Of a DNA stretch of 19,426 bases, positions 1 to 6,476 are shown piece by piece; position 1 is the first letter of the stretch; each line of letters starts with the position of its first letter. The stretch is from the NCBI GenBank assembly GCA_900556365.1, contig USOG01000011.1, forward strand, positions 1 to 19,426, in the 5' to 3' direction. A model generated the notes under the pieces. That model worked only from the letters and a program-made list of their open reading frames with translations. It searched no databases and had not been told where the DNA came from. The stretch comes from an uncultured Collinsella sp. (GTDB lineage Bacteria; Actinomycetota; Coriobacteriia; Coriobacteriales; Coriobacteriaceae). The position numbers were made by a program, and so were the translations under genes.

Positions 1-494
1 GCGCCCTCTGTATTGTCCTGAATATTGCGAAGGACCGCCACGTAGGGCATTCCAAGCACGTTGGCAAGATGGCGAACCAGAACCTCATCCTCGGCAAGGT
101 CGCGGTAGGCCACGACAGCAAGTGAGGGACGGTTCTGGACAAGCGCCACGCCGTTGCGGTCGAGGATGCGACCGCGCACAGCGGGTGTGGTAACGGTGCG
201 AGTCTGATTACTATTGGCCTGCTTCTCGTAATAGTCCGACGAGACCATCTGCATGCCCCACAGCTTAACGGCAAGCGCCGCAAACATCGCGCCCACACCC
301 GCGGTGAGGATGGAAAAGCGGCCCTTAAAGGCGGTCGCCGCGGTATTGCCCTCGCCCTCGGTGGCGCGCGGGGCCGTTCCATGCTGCGTATCGTAGGTAA
401 AACGGGAATCGCCCCGACGCATGATGACCAGCGCGACCACGATGGCCACAACCAGCACGATACCGGCGATAATAACCGTCATCTGGGAAGACAT
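1..494 (-). CDS. mrdA: Penicillin-binding protein 2 (elongasome transpeptidase), N-terminal part
   Basis: Partial gene: 164 N-terminal codons are present and the rest lies beyond the left edge. PBP2 is the membrane-anchored class B transpeptidase that cross-links new peptidoglycan during cell elongation. The visible protein has a hydrophobic segment at residues 5-24, a charged linker, a second hydrophobic segment at about 60-82, and then the start of the PBP dimerisation domain with the hallmark RGRILDRNG at 108-115. The transpeptidase domain is not in view. The ATG at 494 follows the mreD stop by 13 nt and has a good Shine-Dalgarno (AGGGGAGG) overlapping that stop. Position after mreBCD is the classical place for mrdA, which separates it from ftsI. 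Most PBP2 proteins have one membrane anchor, so the first hydrophobic segment is unusual. Identity is well supported by the motif and the neighbours. Confidence 0.88.
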   Translation of the reverse strand, partial: MSSQMTVIIAGIVLVVAIVVALVIMRRGDSRFTYDTQHGTAPRATEGEGNTAATAFKGRFSILTAGVGAMFAALAVKLWGMQMVSSDYYEKQANSNQTRTVTTPAVRGRILDRNGVALVQNRPSLAVVAYRDLAEDEVLVRHLANVLGMPYVAVLRNIQDNTEG

Positions 495-507
495 CTACGG
501 GCCTCCC

Positions 508-1074
508 CTATTTGAGCTTGCGGGTCTTGGGCTTAAAGCGCATACCCGTCTGGCGTCCGCCACGTGCGGAGAATCCATAGCCGGACTGCGGCACGACGCC
601 GGACATCAAAAACGGAATGGCAACCAGACCCGTCAGGATCGAGGACGGCAGTGCATGGCCGAAGATCGCCACGACAAAGCTCGTCTCCAAACCCATAAAC
701 AGCAAGATGATGCTGTAGATCACATTAATGGCGAGCGCGAAGGCGCCCACGGTGACGCCGCGCGCACTCGGGCTACCGCCCGTCTGACCGACGGCACTGT
801 GCACCAGGGCAAAAGAACCCACGGTCAGCAGGAGCGACATAACGCCCACCGGCACGGCAGCGGACAGGTCATAAAACAAGCCGCTGCAAAATCCGCACAC
901 GACGGCACGGGTCGGGTCGCCCGAGAACACGCTTAGGCACACCAGGATAATCATGAAGTTGACGCGACCGCCCGCAATGGAGATCTGCGGTGCCAGGCCT
1001 GCCTGCAGCAGCACGCACACGATGGCGGCGATCACAAACGTACGGGAGCTCATCCCCTGCTCGTGTAGATCCAT
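508..1074 (-). CDS. mreD: Rod shape-determining protein MreD
   Basis: Small polytopic membrane protein of the elongasome that works with MreC, RodA and PBP2. The 188-residue product is highly hydrophobic, with about six predicted membrane segments (roughly 12-28, 39-52, 55-74, 77-96, 106-128, 132-156) and a basic C-terminal tail rich in Lys/Arg. Length and hydrophobicity fit the MreD family, which has little sequence conservation, so the call rests largely on position between mreC and mrdA. A GTG at 1080 would add two residues, but the ATG at 1074 is preferred because the AGGGGG Shine-Dalgarno at the mreC stop lies 7 nt before it. The upstream mreC stop is 11 nt away, so the genes are probably co-translated. 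Confidence 0.88.
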   Translation of the reverse strand: MDLHEQGMSSRTFVIAAIVCVLLQAGLAPQISIAGGRVNFMIILVCLSVFSGDPTRAVVCGFCSGLFYDLSAAVPVGVMSLLLTVGSFALVHSAVGQTGGSPSARGVTVGAFALAINVIYSIILLFMGLETSFVVAIFGHALPSSILTGLVAIPFLMSGVVPQSGYGFSARGGRQTGMRFKPKTRKLK

Positions 1075-1085
1075 GGACACGCCCC

Positions 1086-2084
1086 CTATTCGCTCGAGCC
1101 GGAGTCGGTCGTCTCGGACGTGTCGGAACTGTCGTCCGAACTCTCGTCCTTCGTCTTGGTCGCAGCATCGCGCGACGTTCCCTGCGGCGTGCTGTTGGCC
1201 GTGCTCACGTCCTCATCCGAAGCCGACTGTTCGTCGGTCAGCGAGGTAATGACCAGCACTTCCTCGTTGTTCTCGGCCGTGGTCTGAGCGCGCACCACAA
1301 TGGTGTAGTACACGTCGTTTGCCGATTTCTCGACCGACGAGACGGTGCCGAGCGGTAGACCCTTAGGGAACACACCGCCAATGCCCGAGGTTACGATGAT
1401 GTCGCCAACCTTAACGTCGGAGTCGACGCTCACGTACTCAAGACGCAGTGTGCCGTCAGCCTGACCCTGAAGCATGCCCTGGGCGCGCGTGTCCTGCACC
1501 ATGGCGGACACGCCCGAGTTCTCGTCGCCAATCAGGCGCACGGTCGATGTCTTAGCCGATACCTCGATAATCTGGCCGATAACACCGGCAGAACTCGTCA
1601 CGGGCATGTTGATGGTAAGGCCGTCGGCAGAGCCCTTGTCGATGGTAACGGTCGAGGTCCAGGCATCGCCCGAGGCACCAACGATACGAGCAGCGGTCGA
1701 TTTGAGGTTATAGGTCGACTGCAGGCCGACCAGCCCCTCCAGACGCTCAGCGGTCTTTTGAGCCTCGGAGAGCTCAGCAACCTTAGAGGTCAGTTCCTCG
1801 TTTTGCTTCTTGAGCTCGTCGAGCGTGTCCTGCGACGCCGTAAGGTTAGAGAACACGTTGCCGATGGCATTGAAAGGAGCCGCCACAGCCGAACCCACAA
1901 AGCGCACCGGCGAGGTAATCGTCGTTACGCCCGAACGCACGGCATGAATCGGCCCTGCCTCGCCCTCGCGGATGTAAAACGTGAGCAGCAACACCGAAAT
2001 CAGGCTGAAAACAATCAACGGGCGCATACCCGTTGATTGTCGCTTGGTATTCAGATTTGTGGAGAAACCCGAAGATCGTGCCAA
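1086..2084 (-). CDS. mreC: Rod shape-determining protein MreC
   Basis: Bitopic membrane protein that scaffolds the elongasome and activates PBP2 outside the membrane. The 332-residue product has a short cytoplasmic N-terminus, one membrane segment at about 22-38, a coiled-coil stretch at about 82-122 (the MreC dimerisation helix), the extracellular beta domain at about 125-280 containing GxGGVFPKGLPLG (235-246), and a low-complexity Ser/Thr/Asp/Glu-rich tail at about 283-332. Order and length fit the family except for the acidic tail, which is an accessory extension. The start is TTG at 2084, with an AAGGTGG Shine-Dalgarno 7 nt upstream; no in-frame ATG with a ribosome site is near. It lies 21 nt after the mreB stop in the mreB-mreC-mreD-mrdA operon. 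Confidence 0.95.
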   Translation of the reverse strand: MARSSGFSTNLNTKRQSTGMRPLIVFSLISVLLLTFYIREGEAGPIHAVRSGVTTITSPVRFVGSAVAAPFNAIGNVFSNLTASQDTLDELKKQNEELTSKVAELSEAQKTAERLEGLVGLQSTYNLKSTAARIVGASGDAWTSTVTIDKGSADGLTINMPVTSSAGVIGQIIEVSAKTSTVRLIGDENSGVSAMVQDTRAQGMLQGQADGTLRLEYVSVDSDVKVGDIIVTSGIGGVFPKGLPLGTVSSVEKSANDVYYTIVVRAQTTAENNEEVLVITSLTDEQSASDEDVSTANSTPQGTSRDAATKTKDESSDDSSDTSETTDSGSSE

Positions 2085-2105
2085 ATGGAATCCACCTTTT
2101 GGAAA

Positions 2106-3149
2106 TTAAGCATTGGTCTGGACGAAGCCGCCATCAAACGCATTGGCCTCGAGCACGCGGGCACAGCCGTTAACGACGTTATCGAGCGCCGTGGGGCTGA
2201 CGTTGACCGAAACGCCGGTCTCATCGCGCAGACGCACGTCGAGACCGCGTAGCAGAGCGCCACCACCGGTCAGCAAAATGCCGTAGTACATAAGGTCAGA
2301 GGCAAGATCGGGCGGCGTGGCATCGAGGGCGTCCTTGACGGCCTTGGCCATCTCGTCGAGCGGCTTGTTGAGCGCGCGACGAATCTCCTCGCTCTCGATG
2401 CGCACGGTCTTGGGCAGACCGGTGATCACGTCGCGGCCGTTGACCTCGACGTCGAGCTCGTCCTTGAGCGGCACGGCGGAGCCGACCTTAATCTTGATAT
2501 CCTCTGCCGTGCGCTCGCCGATGGCCAGGTTGTAGGCATCGCGAACGTGCGTGAGGATAGCCTGGTCGAACTCGTCGCCGGCAATACGGATGGACTGCGA
2601 GACGACAATGCCGCCCATGGCGATAACGGCGACCTCGGTGGTACCGCCACCGATGTCGATGACCATGGAGCCGGTGGGCTCCTCGACGGGCAGGTCGGCG
2701 CCGATAGCGGCAGCCATGGGCTCCTCGATCAGATAGGCCTGGCGGGCACCGGCCTGGATCGTGGCCTCAAAGACAGCACGCTTCTCGACCGACGTGACAC
2801 CGGAAGGAACGCAGACGACAACACGCGGACGCGGGGTCCACGGATAGCGCTTCTCAGACGCCTTGTCGATAAAGTAGCGAAGCATGGCCTCGGTAACATC
2901 GAAGTCGGCGATGACGCCGTCCTTCAGGGGACGAACGGCCACGATGTTGCCGGGCGTACGGCCGAGCATGCGCTTTGCCTCGATACCGACCGCCAGGATG
3001 CGCTCGTCGTTCTTGTCGATGGCGACAACAGAGGGCTCGCGAATGACGATGCCCTTGCCGCGCACGGAGACAAGCGTATTTGCGGTGCCGAGGTCGATGG
3101 CAAGATCGCCCGCATAGCTACCGAAGAACATATCCATCAAAGAAAACAA
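2106..3149 (-). CDS. mreB: Actin-like cell shape protein MreB
   Basis: Bacterial actin homologue that forms membrane-associated filaments and orients lateral wall synthesis. The 347-residue length is typical. Visible actin-fold motifs are phosphate-1 DLGTANTLV (19-27), VPSGVT (114-119), IEEPMAAAIGA (141-151), phosphate-2 DIGGGTTEVAVI (165-176) and the adenosine loop TGGGALLRGL (294-303). The start is a TTG at 3149 with an AGGAG Shine-Dalgarno 5 nt upstream; the ATG four codons later would sit too far from it. It is the first gene of the mreBCD-mrdA operon. A TATGAT hexamer on this strand at 3195-3200 could be its -10 element, but no convincing -35 accompanies it. No missing residues were seen. 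Confidence 0.97.
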   Translation of the reverse strand: MFSLMDMFFGSYAGDLAIDLGTANTLVSVRGKGIVIREPSVVAIDKNDERILAVGIEAKRMLGRTPGNIVAVRPLKDGVIADFDVTEAMLRYFIDKASEKRYPWTPRPRVVVCVPSGVTSVEKRAVFEATIQAGARQAYLIEEPMAAAIGADLPVEEPTGSMVIDIGGGTTEVAVIAMGGIVVSQSIRIAGDEFDQAILTHVRDAYNLAIGERTAEDIKIKVGSAVPLKDELDVEVNGRDVITGLPKTVRIESEEIRRALNKPLDEMAKAVKDALDATPPDLASDLMYYGILLTGGGALLRGLDVRLRDETGVSVNVSPTALDNVVNGCARVLEANAFDGGFVQTNA

Positions 3150-3209
3150 CGCAACTCCTGATGTGTTGGATGATTGCTGGAAAACTACTAGCTCATCATA
3201 CTAGCGCAA

Positions 3210-3242
3210 GCCCGGCACCTCACTTGCGGTGAAGCGCCGGGC
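3210..3242 (-). terminator. Hairpin between the TPR gene and mreB
   Basis: A perfect 7-bp GC stem (GCCCGGC at 3210-3216 with GCCGGGC at 3236-3242) encloses a second short pairing, TCAC with GTGA (3220-3223/3229-3232). It lies just after the TPR gene stop and before mreB, where a terminator would be expected. There is no clear T-tract on either strand, so efficient intrinsic termination is doubtful. It could instead be a processing or leader structure. Confidence 0.4.
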
Positions 3243-3264
3243 AAAGCTAAATCCCATAAGGTCA

Positions 3265-4569
3265 CTACTGGTTGTCAGCAGCCGAGAAATCCATATCGAG
3301 CGAGGAAACGGCCCAGCCGATATGGTTGTCGGAGCGCACGAATTTGACGGTGTACTCCTGCTCGCCGCCCTTGGACAGCGATGCCTTCACCTTGGCGGTC
3401 GTCTCGGTCATGGACTGATCCATGCCCTCGACGGACACGGTGGCACCCTGCGGAATCGAGGAGATGATCATCGACTTGGCGTCCTCGGACAGGCTCGAGG
3501 CCAGGCAAGACTCGGCCTTTGCGGTGTCACCGTCGCCGGCAGCCTGGAACAGATCGGAAACCACAGATTCCTGAGACGGGAAGCCAAAGCCGCGCGTGTA
3601 GGCAAAGCCCAGGCCGCCCGCGGCGATCAAAATGAGCAGAAGCAGCACAATGAAGACTTTAAGACCCGTGTGGCGATGGCGACGACGGACCTTGGCCTGC
3701 TTACGATCCTGACGGTCCTGCTGGACCATCTCGGACTCTGACAGTGTAAAGAAGCCGGTGTCCGAGGGATCGGGCATAAACTGACCGGTCGCGCCCGTAG
3801 GATCGAGCGGATCGACGGCAGGGGCGTCCATCGCGGGCGCCGGAGCCGTGGCCATAGCCGTCTGGGCAGACAGCGCGGCAAGCGAATCGTGCACGCGGGC
3901 AAGCTCATCGGCCTGCTCGGAGGTGAGCTGGTAGATACCATCGGCAGTAGCGGCGTTAAAGGCATCGAGTGCGTCGGAGGGACGGCCGGCGGCAGAAAGC
4001 GCCTGACCCATGCCGGCGTTGAGCGCGCGCGTGTCGTCGCGGGGGCCGGCAAAGTCGATAGCCGTGCGGTAGGTCTCCACGGCATCCGCCGGACGGCCGA
4101 GCTTAATGAAGCAACGACCGAGCTCGCCGAGCGCGGCGGCAGGAGCCGGATTGGCGCCGTCGATGGCAGCCTGACGGAAGGCAGTACCCGCGTTGGCATA
4201 GTCGCCCGACTGGAACAGAGCATTGCCCAGGCCCAGATAGGCCTTGAACGGCGTGGCATAGGAAGCATCCTGCGTAGCAGCAGAGAACGCCTGAGCGGCC
4301 GTCGTGTAGTCGCCCACGGCGGCGAGCGCCTTGCCGCGGTTAGTGAGCAGCGCGCCGCGCTTGCCGTAGGTGCCGTCGTTGAGGGCGGCGGCGTAGGCCT
4401 CGGCGGCCTCGGCATACATGCCCAGGTGCATCAAGGCGTTGCCACGAAGGTGATCGGCCTCGCCCATAATCTCATCGGGAGTCTTTGCCGCCCCAAGCAT
4501 CTGGGCTGCAGCGGAAAAATCACCCGCGCGGTAAGCGGCGCGGCCCTGTTGGATCAGCTGGCTATTCAA
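3265..4569 (-). CDS. TPR-repeat single-pass membrane protein, function unknown
   Basis: No specific family name is recognised. The 434-residue product has a cytoplasmic-type N-terminal solenoid of TPR-like helix pairs at about 5-235 (repeated A-x-GDY/A-A-F patterns, for example around 84-98 and 120-135). A Pro/Asp-rich linker follows at about 238-275, then a very basic stretch (RRRHRH at 295-300), one membrane segment at about 304-324, and an extracellular domain of about 100 residues (330-434). That C-terminal domain looks like the small alpha/beta domains of DUF4878 or NTF2-like type found on envelope proteins, but this is only an impression. The start is TTG at 4569 with GGGGA 7 nt upstream. 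It follows the cyclophilin gene by 11 nt, so the two are likely co-transcribed. A protein-interaction scaffold at the membrane is a reasonable inference. Confidence 0.85.
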   Translation of the reverse strand: MNSQLIQQGRAAYRAGDFSAAAQMLGAAKTPDEIMGEADHLRGNALMHLGMYAEAAEAYAAALNDGTYGKRGALLTNRGKALAAVGDYTTAAQAFSAATQDASYATPFKAYLGLGNALFQSGDYANAGTAFRQAAIDGANPAPAAALGELGRCFIKLGRPADAVETYRTAIDFAGPRDDTRALNAGMGQALSAAGRPSDALDAFNAATADGIYQLTSEQADELARVHDSLAALSAQTAMATAPAPAMDAPAVDPLDPTGATGQFMPDPSDTGFFTLSESEMVQQDRQDRKQAKVRRRHRHTGLKVFIVLLLLILIAAGGLGFAYTRGFGFPSQESVVSDLFQAAGDGDTAKAESCLASSLSEDAKSMIISSIPQGATVSVEGMDQSMTETTAKVKASLSKGGEQEYTVKFVRSDNHIGWAVSSLDMDFSAADNQ

Positions 4570-4580
4570 GGAAATCCCCT

Positions 4581-5123
4581 TTACTCGTGAACGATCTCGA
4601 CATGGACGATCTCGTCGCCGGCACGCAGCTGCGAAATCACATCGAGACCCTCGACCGTGGTACCAAAGACGGTGTAACCGGAATCGAGGTTATGCTGGGC
4701 ACCCAAGCAGAAGTAGAACTGCGAACCCGCGGAATCGGGATCCATGGAGCGTGCCATGGCAAGAGCGCCATCGACATGGCTGTTGCGCGGATTGGTGGCA
4801 AACTCGCCCTTGATGCAGTAGCCGGGGCCACCGGTACCGGGCATGCCGTCGGGGCCCTCAAGACCGGCAGCGACGTCGGCGCCGGACATATCGCGGGTAT
4901 TGGGGTCGCCGCCCTGAATGACAAAGCCGGGCACATAGCGATGGAACTTAAGGCCATCATAGAAACCCATCGTGGAAAGCTCGCAGAAGTTCGCGACATG
5001 AATGGGAGCGCCCTCGCCGTCAAACTTGACCTTGATGGTACCCTTCGACGTCTCGATAACGGCGCACTCGTCGCCGGCAAGCTGATACTCAGGCGTGTAG
5101 AGCTCTTTCTTAAAACCAAACAT
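4581..5123 (-). CDS. Cyclophilin-type peptidyl-prolyl cis-trans isomerase
   Basis: Catalyses cis-trans isomerisation of Xaa-Pro bonds in folding proteins. The 180-residue product is a single cyclophilin domain with no signal peptide or lipobox, so it is probably cytoplasmic. Active-site features are FHR (60-62, with the catalytic Arg at 62), VIQGGDP (68-74), SAGSQFYF (131-138) and the LDSGYTVFG stretch (146-154) that replaces the more common LDGKHVVFG. The ATG at 5123 has a GGAAGGA Shine-Dalgarno. A good promoter lies just upstream (5163-5192), and the TPR membrane protein gene follows 11 nt after the stop, so this is the first gene of a two-gene unit. The family is clear; the partner or substrate is unknown. 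Confidence 0.93.
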   Translation of the reverse strand: MFGFKKELYTPEYQLAGDECAVIETSKGTIKVKFDGEGAPIHVANFCELSTMGFYDGLKFHRYVPGFVIQGGDPNTRDMSGADVAAGLEGPDGMPGTGGPGYCIKGEFATNPRNSHVDGALAMARSMDPDSAGSQFYFCLGAQHNLDSGYTVFGTTVEGLDVISQLRAGDEIVHVEIVHE

Positions 5124-5162
5124 GTGGTTCCTTCCTCGTGCGTTTAAAGCATATTTGTACGA

Positions 5163-5192
5163 ATTGTAGCAATAAGCATGCGCTTACATCAA
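5163..5192 (-). promoter_or_regulatory. Sigma-70-type promoter for the isomerase-TPR operon
   Basis: On the minus strand TTGATG (5192-5187) and TACAAT (5168-5163) are separated by 18 nt, close to the vegetative consensus. The predicted start of transcription near 5156 gives a leader of about 30 nt before the isomerase ATG. Confidence 0.65.
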
Positions 5193-5230
5193 TTGCGCAC
5201 GTAGGTTATGCCGACTATGGCGAACTAATT

Positions 5231-6373
5231 TTAGGAACGCTGCTGCGGCTTCCAGGAGCCCACGTTGGCGTCGTACTGATTAAGCGCGCTGTTGCCACTC
5301 TGCGCGATGGGCGCCAGGATCTCGCTTTGGTGGGAACTCATCGACTCGCCATCGGGAATGGCCAGCGAGATGTCCCAACTCTGGCAGATCACGTCGACGC
5401 GCTCATACATCCACTCGGCAAGCTGCTTTAAGTGGGCGATGTCGTCCGCATAGACCGTATCGTCTTGGTACTTAAGGTTGTTGAGCTCATCTTGCGTCTT
5501 TTTGATCTGGTCGCGCAGGGCGTAGGCACTCTGCGACAGCTCCTGACGGGTGGACAGCGGCGTTCGGAGATAGCCGTTATTAAAGGAATCGATGACCTCG
5601 CCGATCTGGTCCTCGTCGCCGTAGGACACGATAGTCTGATACAGACCGTCGAGCCTGGTATAGAGCTGATCATCGGTGAGCACGGTTTCTTCCTGGACCA
5701 CCTCGGCAGAATCGTCCTGCTTGGTATCGTCCTCAGTCGCCTCGCCCTTTTGGCGCGTAGGGAAGGTCGTCTGCGCGGCCTGGCCAAACTGGTCATAGAA
5801 GCCAGGCATGACACCCATGGGATCGGCTGTCACGAACCAATAGGCACCGCCGCAAAGGACGGCAAGGACCGCGATGACGATGAGCGGCTTGGGGATATGA
5901 CGCTTGTGCTTGTGATAGGCGTCCTCGTCGGGGTGCACCTTGCGCTTGGGTTTTTGAGCATCGTCATGCAGGGAAACGGGCGTGGGAATATCGACCTTGG
6001 GGATACCGAAATCCTTATCGAAAGCCGGCAGCACGCAGGTCTCGTTAGGATCAGCAGCATCCGAAAGCACCGCAGCGGCAGAGGCCGGCGCATGCGGCAC
6101 CTCGGTATCGATCTGCTCTTGCGTTAGGCGCGGAAAGCCCGCCGTGCGGCCCGCTGCCAGGTCGGATGCGGCCGCGTCCTCGGAGAGGATACCCGGAGCG
6201 GGGCGTCCGCATTTGGGGCACGTACGATCATGCGGAGAAAGACGGGCACCGCAGCCCTCACAGAACACGAACTCGGTGTGCTCGGGACCATCGCCCGGAC
6301 CCACATAGGCGTTGCAGTAGGGGCAGAACGAGGCGCCGTCCTCGATAGTCTTAAGGCAATGCGGGCAGATCAC
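5231..6373 (-). CDS. Zinc-ribbon single-pass membrane protein, function unknown
   Basis: Not assignable to a named family. The 380-residue product opens with two zinc ribbons: CPHC/CPYC (Cys 3, 6, 17, 20) and CEGC/CPKC (Cys 38, 41, 52, 55). A disordered linker leads to a basic stretch (about 141-162), one membrane segment at 163-181, and a mostly helical extracellular region with a predicted coiled-coil around 275-330. The chosen start is GTG at 6373, which has an AGAGG Shine-Dalgarno 5 nt upstream and gives the usual M-I-C-P-x-C beginning of zinc-ribbon proteins. An in-frame TTG at 6403 would add ten residues but has no ribosome site and lies at the predicted transcription start. Zinc-ribbon plus membrane-anchor proteins are common in Coriobacteria; a regulatory or scaffold role is only inferred. 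Confidence 0.85.
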   Translation of the reverse strand: MICPHCLKTIEDGASFCPYCNAYVGPGDGPEHTEFVFCEGCGARLSPHDRTCPKCGRPAPGILSEDAAASDLAAGRTAGFPRLTQEQIDTEVPHAPASAAAVLSDAADPNETCVLPAFDKDFGIPKVDIPTPVSLHDDAQKPKRKVHPDEDAYHKHKRHIPKPLIVIAVLAVLCGGAYWFVTADPMGVMPGFYDQFGQAAQTTFPTRQKGEATEDDTKQDDSAEVVQEETVLTDDQLYTRLDGLYQTIVSYGDEDQIGEVIDSFNNGYLRTPLSTRQELSQSAYALRDQIKKTQDELNNLKYQDDTVYADDIAHLKQLAEWMYERVDVICQSWDISLAIPDGESMSSHQSEILAPIAQSGNSALNQYDANVGSWKPQQRS

Positions 6374-6413
6374 GGCATCCTCTTTTCGAAGCAATTCAAA
6401 CAATCGAGGTTAG

Positions 6414-6422
6414 AGCATAACA
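6414..6422 (-). promoter_or_regulatory. Candidate extended -10 promoter for the zinc-ribbon gene
   Basis: The minus strand carries TGTTATGCT, an extended -10 of TGN-TATGCT form. No -35 with correct spacing is evident. The implied start of transcription near 6407 would leave about 33 nt before the GTG start at 6373 and would exclude the upstream TTG. Confidence 0.35.
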
Positions 6423-6476
6423 TCGCCACGGCCCCACAGGAACAAGGCACCAATTCAACATCGCCAGGGCGCATAG

